A stretch of DNA of 21,781 nucleotides from Chitinophagaceae bacterium (GTDB lineage: Bacteria; Bacteroidota; Bacteroidia; Chitinophagales; Chitinophagaceae): NCBI GenBank assembly GCA_016786965.1, contig JAEUVL010000060.1, positions 1 through 21,781 on the forward strand, given 5' to 3'. Made by a program: the position numbers and the translations under genes. Numbering within the stretch: position 1 is the stretch's first letter; the number at the start of each line of letters is the position of its first letter. Positions 8,793 through 16,465 of the stretch are shown here, piece after piece. The notes below the pieces were generated by a model. That model searched no databases, was not told the origin of the DNA, and saw only the letters and a list, made by a program, of their open reading frames with translations.

Positions 8793-10091
8793 ATGCGTTA
8801 TAAAGCCTACAGCCTTAAAGACCTGGAAAGTATTCCACAGTTAAAACATCTCGGTAAGGAAATTATTGACGATATATATACGGTGGCAGAAATATATCCT
8901 TTCAAGACAAATAATTATGTTATTGAACAACTGATAGACTGGAAAAAAGGTATTGATGATCCTATATTCAGATTGAATTTTCCGCACCGTGATATGTTGC
9001 TTGATGAGCATTATGATAAGCTTATCTGGGGAAAAAAGAATGGCAATGCGGAAGCACTCAAACACATTATCAGGGAGATAAGACTCAGCTTAAACCCTCA
9101 TCCGGCAGGTCAAACCCTGTATAATATTCCAAGAGACGCGGATGGTGAAGCTATTGAGGGCTTACAGCATAAGTATCGAACCACAGTGTTATATTTTCCA
9201 AGCCATGCACAAACCTGCCATGCCTACTGCACATTTTGTTTCCGATGGCCTCAATTTGTTAAAGATCTTGATCTAAAGATTCAGGCTAAAGAGATTGAAC
9301 CTTTAATCTATTATTTGGAAAACAACCCGGGGGTAAGCGAGGTTCTTATCACAGGAGGCGACCCAATGGTAATGACGCCCAGGATATTTGAAGCATATAT
9401 AGATGCCATTCTAAAAGTTGATACAATCCGGGCCATACGTATTGGTACAAAATCATTAAGCTATTGGCCATATAAGTTTGTCACTGATCCAGAACGTGAT
9501 GATATGCTCAATGTTTTAAAGAAGGTGGTAGACTCGGGGAGGCATCTGGCCATAATGGCGCATTTCAATCACCCGGCCGAACTTGATCCACCGGTTGTTC
9601 GTGAAGCAATACTTAACCTGAAGAAAATCGGAGCCGAAATAAGGACGCAGGCACCTTTATTGCGAAATATTAATAATAAGGCGAGTATTTGGACTGCGAT
9701 GTGGGAAAAGCAAATGCAATTGGGATGCATCCCTTATTATATGTTTCTTCCCCGTGATACCGGGGCGCAGCATTATTTTGCTGAAAGTTTATTTACGGCT
9801 TTTGATATTTATCGTGAAGCCATTAAATGTACCCCCGGGCTTTGCCGTACTGTTAGGGGGCCGGTAATGTCAATGACAACAGGAAAGGTTGAGATTCTTG
9901 ATTACGAACAGGGTGTCTTTACACTTCGTTATATCCAGAACAGGAATCCGGAGTTTACTTATAAAGTGTTCCAGGCGATCTCCCTGGTCAAACAACCTCA
10001 TTGGTTTGACGACCTTGCGTGTTTCGATCCAAAGTATAGTGATTTTTTTGAAGATGGAATCAGCAGAAAAAAACGTATTATTTCTGCATAG
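8793..10091 (+). CDS. KamA-family radical SAM/PLP amino acid 2,3-aminomutase homologue
   Basis: This 432-residue protein belongs to the lysine 2,3-aminomutase family, which uses a [4Fe-4S]-bound SAM and PLP to move an alpha-amino group to the beta carbon. The cluster motif CxxxCxxC is Cys142, Cys146, Cys149. Arg151 matches the carboxylate-binding arginine of the clostridial enzyme, and TGGDP follows at about residue 188. The PLP lysine is probably Lys365 in TTGK. By eye the two aspartates that hold the lysine side-chain amine in KamA (293 and 330) correspond to Arg321 (PRDTGA) and Arg355 (VRGP), so lysine is an unlikely substrate and an acidic amino acid is conceivable. It lies 64 bases after the hydroxylase on the same strand and ends the operon, suggesting it supplies a beta-amino acid building block. 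Related proteins of this subclade are common and mostly uncharacterised, so the exact reaction is open. Confidence 0.85.
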   Translation: MRYKAYSLKDLESIPQLKHLGKEIIDDIYTVAEIYPFKTNNYVIEQLIDWKKGIDDPIFRLNFPHRDMLLDEHYDKLIWGKKNGNAEALKHIIREIRLSLNPHPAGQTLYNIPRDADGEAIEGLQHKYRTTVLYFPSHAQTCHAYCTFCFRWPQFVKDLDLKIQAKEIEPLIYYLENNPGVSEVLITGGDPMVMTPRIFEAYIDAILKVDTIRAIRIGTKSLSYWPYKFVTDPERDDMLNVLKKVVDSGRHLAIMAHFNHPAELDPPVVREAILNLKKIGAEIRTQAPLLRNINNKASIWTAMWEKQMQLGCIPYYMFLPRDTGAQHYFAESLFTAFDIYREAIKCTPGLCRTVRGPVMSMTTGKVEILDYEQGVFTLRYIQNRNPEFTYKVFQAISLVKQPHWFDDLACFDPKYSDFFEDGISRKKRIISA

Positions 10092-10241
10092 TTTATTTGA
10101 AGTGTCAGCTTTTATTAAGCATGAAGATTTCCGATTAACAGCAAATTTTAAGCTCAATGGTTGCACCTAAAGAATTATAGCCCATTCATAAAAGCACGGC
10201 AAGAAATATTTTTTAGGATAAGTAGTTGAGATTATATTTTC

Positions 10242-11648
10242 TTACTTTGAATTGGTGGTCTCGGATAGTTCGGGAGGCATTGCGGTGTTTAATAATATTA
10301 TAAATTTAGATCCTTTCATTAACTCGGATTCTGCTTTTAATATTCCTCCATGGTGTTGTACGATTTGCCTGGACAGGCTTAAGCCAATTCCAACCCCTTC
10401 TTTTTTTGTGCTGTAAAATGGGATGAATATATCGTTTAGTGCATCTGGCTCAATTCCGGTACCATTATCTCTTATTTCCAATAACACCTGATCGTTATAT
10501 TTTGAGATATTTATTTTAATTTCCGGGTTTGTTGTTTTGCTTAGTGCTTCTCTAGCATTTTTTACAATATTTATCATCACCATGCTAAGCTGGTCCGGGT
10601 CTGCTTTTATATATATTGGTTCGGCAGGAGTTTCGCAAGTCAGTAAAATGCCGGCAGCCTCAATTTCGGTTTGTAACAATGCTTTGACATGAAAAATAAA
10701 ATTTTGAATTTTAATGGTTGATGTTTTCGGTGAGGGGATATTAGCAAAGTGTCGATATCCTTCGACAAAACTGATCATTCCCTTACCCCGTGTTTCTATT
10801 GTTCCAAGTGCTTCCAGTAAATCAATCCATGCCTGCTTGCTCTTATTTTTGTCTTTAATTTCGTAGGTAACGATATGCTTCATTGTTCCAATAAGTGAAA
10901 GTATTGGGGTCAATGAATTCATGATTTCATGGCGAAGAACTCTTGTCAAATTTTGCCAGGCTTCAACCTCTTTTCGTTGCAGCACTTCACTGATATTATG
11001 GAATGTTAAAAGCGTCTTTTCCTGTTCTCTGATTACAAGCCTCAGTACATTCATCGATAATTCTTTATTACTTGGGGTGCAATAAAGAAAATGAGTTGAA
11101 TTTCTGCTATTCTCTAGGAGCATCTCAAACAGACCTGAATGTGTATGTTTAAGGTCGTTAATGTTTTTTATCCTTCGGTATCCAAGAATATCGCATGCAG
11201 CATTATTGATCATTTCAATACGCCCAAATTGGTCGAAAACGATCATTCCTGTTTGAATATTGGTAATAAGTGTTTTCATCAAGTACAGGCTGGCTTCGTT
11301 TTCAGCTCTTAAAACTTTGAATGCTTCCTGTACCTGTAAGAATTGGCGATTTAGTTCTGTAAATGATTTGCCCAATGCATTGTCATTTGTAAATCTGATG
11401 CTAAAATCATCATAGCGTATTGAATCAAAAAACAGGTTTAGTTTTCTATTGATTGAATTTGTATAGTGATAAAGGTTTATTCCGGCTGATAAAAGAAATA
11501 AGGCGGATATGATACTTATTATCCACCATACGGCCGAAGCGAAATGGTGTTCGGCTGATTGATATACGCATAGGGTTAAAAATAATGCAAGCATTACAAT
11601 TATAGTGATGCGTATTACTAATCCTATTGAGAATTGCTTAAATGCCAT
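10242..11648 (-). CDS. Membrane sensor histidine kinase, NtrY-like
   Basis: The protein has 468 residues from the ATG at 11648; an upstream ATG at 11678 would add ten. I chose 11648 because it overlaps the regulator stop by only 11 bases, a typical coupled arrangement, and leaves a short basic N-terminus before the first membrane helix. Two hydrophobic segments (about residues 10-30 and 41-62) enclose a very short periplasmic loop, so the signal is probably sensed in the membrane or cytoplasm. A PAS-like region lies around 125-225. The phosphoacceptor is His240 in LRHEIMNSLTP. The ATP-binding domain shows an N box (NIVKNAREAL), a G1 box (RDNGTGI) and a G2 box (GVGIGLSLS). It is the partner of the sigma-54 regulator encoded just upstream in the same operon. 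It is convergent with the NRPS operon, so read-through from there is not its expression route. Confidence 0.92.
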   Translation of the reverse strand: MAFKQFSIGLVIRITIIVMLALFLTLCVYQSAEHHFASAVWWIISIISALFLLSAGINLYHYTNSINRKLNLFFDSIRYDDFSIRFTNDNALGKSFTELNRQFLQVQEAFKVLRAENEASLYLMKTLITNIQTGMIVFDQFGRIEMINNAACDILGYRRIKNINDLKHTHSGLFEMLLENSRNSTHFLYCTPSNKELSMNVLRLVIREQEKTLLTFHNISEVLQRKEVEAWQNLTRVLRHEIMNSLTPILSLIGTMKHIVTYEIKDKNKSKQAWIDLLEALGTIETRGKGMISFVEGYRHFANIPSPKTSTIKIQNFIFHVKALLQTEIEAAGILLTCETPAEPIYIKADPDQLSMVMINIVKNAREALSKTTNPEIKINISKYNDQVLLEIRDNGTGIEPDALNDIFIPFYSTKKEGVGIGLSLSRQIVQHHGGILKAESELMKGSKFIILLNTAMPPELSETTNSK

Positions 11649-13011
11649 GTTTTTCCAGTCGCCGGTAAAGAGAAGCACGGGTTAATCCAAGTTCTTTTGC
11701 GGTTTCGGTAATGTTGCCGCTATGTTTTATGAGAGCTTTATTGATAAGAAATTTTTCCACCTCTTCTAAGTGCATTGATTTTAGGTCGCCAAGATTTTCA
11801 TTATCGATTGAAGGCAGAATGCTTTGGTTTACTGGTAATAGGATGTTCTCTTTACAGAGAATAACTGATCTTTCTATGGTGTGCTGAAGCTCTCTTACAT
11901 TTCCAGGCCAGCTGTATTTAAGCATTTGCGCTACAAAGTCCGGGTGAATATTTTTTATAGTTCGGTTATATTTTTGCGAATATATGTTCATGAAATGAGT
12001 TGCAAGTAGCTCAATATCTTGTCCTCTTTCACGTAAGGCAGGCATTTGAATTTCTATTGTATTAATTCTGTAAAGTAAATCCTGCCGGAAACTTTGATTA
12101 GCAACCATCTGCGCCAGGTTCTTATTGGTTGCACAAATTAATCTTACATCAACTGGTTTAGATTTGTTAGACCCAAGCGGAGTCACTTCCCGATTTTGAA
12201 GCACAGAAAGAAGTTTAGCCTGCGCTTGTAGTGTAATATTGCCTACTTCATCCAGGAAGATGGTTCCTTCTTTTGCTTCTTCGAAACGTCCGGCACGGTC
12301 ATCACGGGCATCTGTAAAGGCCCCTTTAATGTATCCAAAGAGCTCACTTTCAAAAAGTGTTTCTGGAATAGCGCCGAGATCTACTGCCACAAACGGTTTT
12401 GCATTTCTTAGCGACTTAGTATGAATGTACCTGGCGAGAACATCTTTTCCGGTCCCATTTTCGCCATGTATAAGAACATTGCCTTCTGTAGAAGCAACCA
12501 GTTCAGCAATTTCTATAACTCTCTTTATTGGTTCACTCTCGCCAATGATCAAAGGAGTCAGGGTTTGTTTAGATTGTTTAGGAGTTTGAGCTGGTTTTTT
12601 TTCTATGGAGAGCTTTTGATTTCTTTTTTCGTATGCTGAAACTAAAGTAGATATTAATTTGTCATTATCCCATGGCTTCAAAACAAAGTCAGTGGCCCCA
12701 AGTTTAATAGCACTAACGGCCATCTCTACGTCTCCGTATGCAGTAAAAAGTACCACAGAGATAGTTGGGTCCATATCAAGGATTTTATCAAGCCATTCAA
12801 AGCCTTCTTTGCCACTTGCAAGGTCACGATTGAAATTCATGTCCAGAAGAATTACATCATACTTTCCCGTATTGACCCAATAGGGAATTCGTAAGGGATT
12901 TTTTTCAGTATCAGTTTGTTTAAAATGGCGCTTTAGCAATAAATAAGCAGCACTAAGTACACCGGGATCGTCGTCTATGATGAGGATTTTGCCTTCTGAA
13001 ATTTGTGTCAT
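11638..13011 (-). CDS. Sigma-54-dependent response regulator, NtrC/AtoC family
   Basis: This 457-residue transcription activator has three domains. The receiver (1-125) has acidic residues D13-D15, phosphoacceptor Asp57 (ILLDMNF), Thr90 and Lys112. The AAA+ domain (about 150-390) has Walker A GENGTGKD at 183-190 and Walker B IFLDEVGN. A Fis-type helix-turn-helix lies at about 425-457 (NITETAKELGLTRASLYRRL). The sigma-54 contact loop reads GAFTDA at 230-235 instead of the classical GAFTGA; the Phe-Thr core needed for contact is kept. The gene is first in a two-gene operon with the kinase and is divergent from the exporter genes. The intergenic region holds palindromes and a -24/-12-like element facing the exporter, so that operon is its likely target. 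Confidence 0.94.
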   Translation of the reverse strand: MTQISEGKILIIDDDPGVLSAAYLLLKRHFKQTDTEKNPLRIPYWVNTGKYDVILLDMNFNRDLASGKEGFEWLDKILDMDPTISVVLFTAYGDVEMAVSAIKLGATDFVLKPWDNDKLISTLVSAYEKRNQKLSIEKKPAQTPKQSKQTLTPLIIGESEPIKRVIEIAELVASTEGNVLIHGENGTGKDVLARYIHTKSLRNAKPFVAVDLGAIPETLFESELFGYIKGAFTDARDDRAGRFEEAKEGTIFLDEVGNITLQAQAKLLSVLQNREVTPLGSNKSKPVDVRLICATNKNLAQMVANQSFRQDLLYRINTIEIQMPALRERGQDIELLATHFMNIYSQKYNRTIKNIHPDFVAQMLKYSWPGNVRELQHTIERSVILCKENILLPVNQSILPSIDNENLGDLKSMHLEEVEKFLINKALIKHSGNITETAKELGLTRASLYRRLEKHGI

Positions 13012-13119
13012 TTTACAATATATATCACTGCTGGAAAAACGGTTGAAAAATAATTATAAAACTACTGAAATATTATCTATTTGGTGATCATGATTGCTAT
13101 TACAGCTACGCACACGAAG

Positions 13120-13135
13120 TGTCCGAAATCGAACA
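13120..13135. promoter_or_regulatory. Near-perfect palindrome, candidate activator-binding site
   Basis: The sequence TGTCCGA-AA-TCGAACA is a 7-2-7 inverted repeat with one mismatch. It lies 52 bases upstream of the -24-like element at 13188, a plausible place for an enhancer site of the NtrC-like regulator encoded next door. Function is inferred from symmetry and position only. Confidence 0.55.
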
Positions 13136-13146
13136 ATAATTGTGCG
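13130..13146. promoter_or_regulatory. Second overlapping palindrome in divergent intergenic region
   Basis: A perfect 5-1-5 inverted repeat ACAAT-A-ATTGT (13133-13143) is extended by CG/CG pairs on the outside with one mismatch. It shares bases with the palindrome at 13120-13135, so two dimers could not easily bind both at once. It may be a second operator half or a chance AT-rich repeat. Confidence 0.35.
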
Positions 13147-13187
13147 GAATAATATTTTAAGTCTGTTAATATCAATAAATTAGGTTT

Positions 13188-13203
13188 TGGTATATTCATT
13201 GTA
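13188..13203 (+). promoter_or_regulatory. Candidate sigma-54 (-24/-12) promoter for the exporter operon
   Basis: TGG at 13188-13190 and TTGTA at 13199-13203 are separated by eight bases, exactly the spacing of the consensus TGGCAC-N5-TTGCA. The normally conserved C of the -12 GC is a T, which weakens the call. The predicted start of transcription lies about a dozen bases downstream, leaving a leader of roughly 15 bases before the ATG at 13228. The adjacent sigma-54 activator gene makes the site plausible. Confidence 0.4.
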
Positions 13204-13227
13204 AATGTAGCACGTAATAGATTTGAT

Positions 13228-14484
13228 ATGGCAATGGATAAGAAAATCGAGAAAAAGTATTGGACTAAGGGTAAATTTATTTGGATAGGGGCGAGTATAT
13301 TTCTTCTGGCCCTTATAATTTTTCAACTTTTTTTTGCGAACAACAAATCCCGGATGAGTGTGAACAAAGAGAAAGTCACTGTCTCTATTGTGAGCACAGG
13401 ACTTTTTAATGAATTTGTAGTTGTAAACGGAGCAGTTCAGCCATTGAAGACCATTCATATTGATGCAATCGAAGGTGGTTACGTAAAGGAAAAGGTGGTA
13501 GAAGGGGGTACAATGATCAATAGCGGAGATGTAATTCTGCGATTGGAGAACAACCGACTTCAAATGGAGTTCGTTACCCAGGAAACTGAAATTAACCGTC
13601 TGATCAATGAATTACAGAACACCAGATTAAGATTAAAGCAGGATAAGTTTAATTTGCGAAAAACGCTTAATGAAGTTGACTATCAGCTTGCCCAGGCAAA
13701 AGATAATTTTGAGCGTAATCAGACTCTTTATAATTCAAAGGTACTTTCGGAGCAGGAGTATCTAAAATCGAAGCGGGATTATGAGAAATTGAAGAATCAA
13801 ATTGTGATCGAGAATGAATCTCAGAAATACCAGGAGGAGAATTCTAAAGCACAGATTAATCAGCTGGAGGGTACTCTGCAAAATTCGAAACGAAATTTGC
13901 AACTTATGCGGGAGAACCTGAACAATCTGCTGGTGCGGGCACCGGTAAGCGGTCTTCTTTCGTCAATTGAAGTAGAGGTTGGTTCGAGCATTAATGCAGG
14001 TCAGAATATTGCACAGATAGATGACATAAGTGCATATAAGATGAGGGCAGGAGTTGACGAGGTTTATATATCTAAAGTCTTTGTCGGACTTCCAGCTAAT
14101 ATGGAATTTAATGGGAAAGTGTATACACTGAAAATATCAAAAGTTTATCCAGAAGTTAAAAATGGGCGTTTTGAGGTGGACCTTGCTTTTGATAAAGACG
14201 CCCCGGAGGGAATAAAGAGGGGGCAGTCTGCTTCCATTCGTATTGAACTTGGTAATTCAGCTACACAGGCTACATTGTTGCCCTCGGGTGGCTTTTATTC
14301 AGAAACAGGTGGAAATTGGGTATATGTATTGAGCTCAAGCGGAAAAAGTGCGGAAAAAAGAGTTATTACGCTTGGGCGCCGAAACCCTGATTATTTTGAG
14401 GTTATCGAAGGTTTAAAACCAGGTGAAAAGGTTATAACCAGTTCATATGCAAATTTCGGTAAGAACCAGATTCTTGAGTTTTAG
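13228..14484 (+). CDS. HlyD/MacA-like periplasmic adaptor of an efflux transporter
   Basis: The 418-residue protein bridges an inner-membrane transporter and an outer-membrane channel. A basic N-terminus (residues 1-13) precedes one membrane helix (about 16-36). Two half-lipoyl segments, GGTMINSGDVILRLEN near residue 95 and VRAPVSGLLSSIEVEVG near residue 240, flank a long charged coiled coil (about 105-230). A beta-barrel and membrane-proximal domain complete it. The architecture fits adaptors that work with MacB-type ABC exporters, and the next gene is such an ATPase, 82 bases downstream. ATG at 13228 is used; an in-frame ATG two codons later is equally possible. Expression is probably driven by the divergent sigma-54-type regulator. 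Confidence 0.9.
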   Translation: MAMDKKIEKKYWTKGKFIWIGASIFLLALIIFQLFFANNKSRMSVNKEKVTVSIVSTGLFNEFVVVNGAVQPLKTIHIDAIEGGYVKEKVVEGGTMINSGDVILRLENNRLQMEFVTQETEINRLINELQNTRLRLKQDKFNLRKTLNEVDYQLAQAKDNFERNQTLYNSKVLSEQEYLKSKRDYEKLKNQIVIENESQKYQEENSKAQINQLEGTLQNSKRNLQLMRENLNNLLVRAPVSGLLSSIEVEVGSSINAGQNIAQIDDISAYKMRAGVDEVYISKVFVGLPANMEFNGKVYTLKISKVYPEVKNGRFEVDLAFDKDAPEGIKRGQSASIRIELGNSATQATLLPSGGFYSETGGNWVYVLSSSGKSAEKRVITLGRRNPDYFEVIEGLKPGEKVITSSYANFGKNQILEF

Positions 14485-14566
14485 CTGATTTCAAGATTAG
14501 AAATAGTTAATAGTAGTATTTTTTAACTGCCTTTCTAAATAAAAGAAAGACGTAATTATTTAATTT

Positions 14567-15250
14567 ATGATTCAAACAAAGGGCCTTCAAAAGGTTTTTG
14601 TAACAGAAGAAGTTGAAACTACTTCACTTGACGGAGTAAATATGGACATCAAAGGAGGCGAATTTGTCGCCATTATGGGGCCTTCAGGATGCGGTAAATC
14701 CACACTTCTGAATATTCTGGGATTACTTGATAGCCCGTCTGAAGGGGATTATTTTTTTAATGGTGAGAATGCCACTAAAATGACTGAGCGCAAACGGGTG
14801 GAAATGCGTAAGGGTAATATAGGTTTCGTTTTTCAAAGTTTTAACCTTATTGATGAATTAACCGTATTTGAAAACGTTGAATTGCCACTTATATATTTGA
14901 AAATGGGGCAGAAAGAGAGGGTTGCCCGGGTGGAGGCAGTACTTGAAGAAATGAGTATCATGCACCGGCGAAATCATTTTCCCCAACAACTTTCTGGAGG
15001 CCAGCAACAACGGGTGGCAATAGCAAGGGCTGTGGTGGCTGATCCAAAGCTTATTTTGGCAGATGAACCTACGGGTAACCTGGATTCAAAAAACGGGGAA
15101 GAGGTTATGAAGATGCTCCAAAGATTAAATGACAAGGGTACAACCGTTGTCATGGTAACACACTCTCCATATGATGCAGGGTTTGCGCACAGAATCGTAA
15201 ATCTTTTTGATGGGAAAGTTGTGACAGAAAACAAGAATATTCATGTTTAA
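14567..15250 (+). CDS. ABC transporter ATP-binding protein, MacB/LolD type
   Basis: This 227-residue stand-alone nucleotide-binding subunit has Walker A GPSGCGKST at 38-46, the Q-loop in FVFQSFNLI, the signature LSGGQ at 142-146, Walker B with Asp166-Glu167 in LILADEPTGNLD, and the H-loop in VTHSP. The LADEPTGNLD stretch is typical of the MacB/LolD/FtsE group, whose ATPases pair with FtsX-like permeases to drive export or lipoprotein release. Here it follows the adaptor gene, but no permease is encoded before the operon's terminator. The permease must therefore be encoded elsewhere or have been lost. No Shine-Dalgarno sequence is visible. Confidence 0.93.
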   Translation: MIQTKGLQKVFVTEEVETTSLDGVNMDIKGGEFVAIMGPSGCGKSTLLNILGLLDSPSEGDYFFNGENATKMTERKRVEMRKGNIGFVFQSFNLIDELTVFENVELPLIYLKMGQKERVARVEAVLEEMSIMHRRNHFPQQLSGGQQQRVAIARAVVADPKLILADEPTGNLDSKNGEEVMKMLQRLNDKGTTVVMVTHSPYDAGFAHRIVNLFDGKVVTENKNIHV

Positions 15251-15281
15251 AAATATTTTATAACTAATAAACCCTGATTTT

Positions 15282-15866
15282 ATGAAAGTCAAATCATTTT
15301 TCCTCGGTATTTTTTCTGCGTTTATTTTAATAAACACTGGTGTATTGGCTCAGACCGGCAAAGTCAAAACAGGAACAAAAATTACTTACGCAGCATCTGA
15401 TCCCAGCGCATCTGTATCGTTACCTGTCGTTATAACCATACCTAAAACGGGTGGTCTTGTGCTTGATTATACAGTAAAACAGCCGCAGAAATCTTTTAAC
15501 GGGAAAATATCTGTAACTAAGCAAGGATTAGAAAATGCCAACTCAATCAGCTGGGGAGATCTTAGCCCAGATCAAAATACAACTCTTTCTGATAATGAAA
15601 CAGCGTTCTGCTTTTCCAGAACTTTCTATAGTCAGTTGGTTAAGAGTAAATCTGCTGCCTATAATAAGGTAACCTATAGTCTCCAGGCCAGTTCGAAGGA
15701 TAGTAAAATAAAGGTTGGAACTAAAACTTTGGATGCTTTGTATATTATTGGAACAAACGGAACAAAGTATTGGATATTAAGTGATCCTAATTATCCTATT
15801 TTACTAAAGGTTAGTGGCAATACTGTAGGACCAGATTTAGTTGTTAAAGAGGTCTCCGGACTTTGA
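15282..15866 (+). CDS. Secreted protein of unknown function
   Basis: I do not recognise this 194-residue protein. A clear signal peptide (residues 1-24, hydrophobic core after MKVKS) ends at VLA-QT, giving a glutamine N-terminus common in this phylum. The mature part is rich in Ser, Thr, Lys, Val and Asn with alternating hydrophobic residues, suggesting a beta-rich fold. It has a single cysteine and no lipobox. The gene starts 31 bases after the ATPase gene and precedes the terminator at 15990, so it is probably the last gene of the exporter operon. A periplasmic or surface accessory role is possible but not shown. Confidence 0.75.
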   Translation: MKVKSFFLGIFSAFILINTGVLAQTGKVKTGTKITYAASDPSASVSLPVVITIPKTGGLVLDYTVKQPQKSFNGKISVTKQGLENANSISWGDLSPDQNTTLSDNETAFCFSRTFYSQLVKSKSAAYNKVTYSLQASSKDSKIKVGTKTLDALYIIGTNGTKYWILSDPNYPILLKVSGNTVGPDLVVKEVSGL

Positions 15867-15989
15867 GTTATAGTGTTTAAAATATTCGATAAGTGCTATA
15901 GTAATTATTTAAGATTAAGCACAATAAGAGAATATTCTAGTTTCTCAGTAGCTTAATATTGTAACTATTGCGTCAATTTCTTCTAATAT

Positions 15990-16022
15990 TAAAGCTGGTG
16001 GGTTTTCGCTAAACCAGCTTTA
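15990..16022 (+). terminator. Rho-independent terminator of the exporter operon
   Basis: A perfect 10-base-pair stem, TAAAGCTGGT (15990-15999) with ACCAGCTTTA (16013-16022), closes a 13-base loop. It is followed by a T-rich run (TATTTCTTTT). It lies 123 bases after the last gene of the operon. Confidence 0.75.
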
Positions 16023-16090
16023 TATTTCTTTTGATTTGTAGTCAGTAGTGGTAACTGGTTAGATATGGTATTTTCGAAAATATTTTGATG

Positions 16091-16133
16091 AAAAAAAATG
16101 ACCGCAGATCATTGATTTGCGGTCATTTTTTTT
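16091..16133 (-). terminator. Strong terminator downstream of tRNA-Glu, usable in both directions
   Basis: A perfect 16-base inverted repeat, A8-TGACCGCA (16091-16106) against TGCGGTCA-T8 (16118-16133), has an 11-base loop. With the tRNA on the minus strand, transcription meets a GC stem and then eight U residues. The A/T tails at both ends mean it could also stop rightward transcription from the exporter operon. The bases between 15867 and 16158 otherwise hold no gene that I can see. Confidence 0.85.
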
Positions 16134-16158
16134 CCAATCCGTACTGAATGTACTTTAG

Positions 16159-16230
16159 TAGCCCGTACGAGATTCGAACTCGTATCACCACCGTGAAAGG
16201 GTGGTGTCCTAACCCTTAGACGAACGGGCC
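16159..16230 (-). tRNA. tRNA-Glu (anticodon TTC)
   Basis: The 72-base minus-strand gene folds as a cloverleaf. The acceptor stem GGCCCGT (16230-16224) pairs with ACGGGCT (16166-16160), with a G-U first pair and discriminator A at 16159. The anticodon loop CTTTCAC (16199-16193) gives TTC. The T loop TTCGAAT is intact. CCA is not encoded and must be added by the nucleotidyltransferase. A terminator lies 26 bases downstream. Confidence 0.95.
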
Positions 16231-16405
16231 CTTTATATCCGGAAATCGGCTTTATAAGCGATTGCTCCGTTTTTAGGGACGGCAAAGATAGCCCTGCAAC
16301 AGTTTTTAGCCAAATGTTTTTCGTATTGTTTTCCCCAACCCGGTTTGGACGCCTGCTACAGCCTTTTTGACAAAATCTGATACTGCTAAACACGACCGGT
16401 TTTCT

Positions 16406-16413
16406 TACCTTCG
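16406..16413 (+). promoter_or_regulatory. Candidate -7 element of the GAPDH gene
   Basis: TACCTTCG matches the Bacteroidota -7 consensus TAnnTTTG with one mismatch. It would start transcription near 16418-16420, about 47 bases before the ATG. No convincing -33 element is visible at the expected distance. The rest of 16231-16465 holds no gene that I can see. Confidence 0.4.
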
Positions 16414-16465
16414 CACCTCTTTTAGCAGCGAAGGCTGGATTTTTTAAACATTAAAATATCGAGAA

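Noticed and set aside
13112..13122. ACAC-GAA-GTGT inverted repeat
   Set aside because: A four-base stem is expected by chance; it only flanks the stronger palindrome next to it.
13180..13563. Minus-strand open frame of 127 codons opposite the adaptor gene
   Set aside because: It overlaps the adaptor N-terminus and the regulatory region, and its composition is low-complexity antisense of a coding sequence.
14531..14549. CTTTCT/AGAAAG hairpin between the adaptor and ATPase genes
   Set aside because: Only six AT-rich pairs and no T run follow; it is too weak to call a terminator within an operon.
16109..16393. Minus-strand open frame of 94 codons across the tRNA
   Set aside because: It runs through tRNA-Glu and a terminator and its translation looks random.
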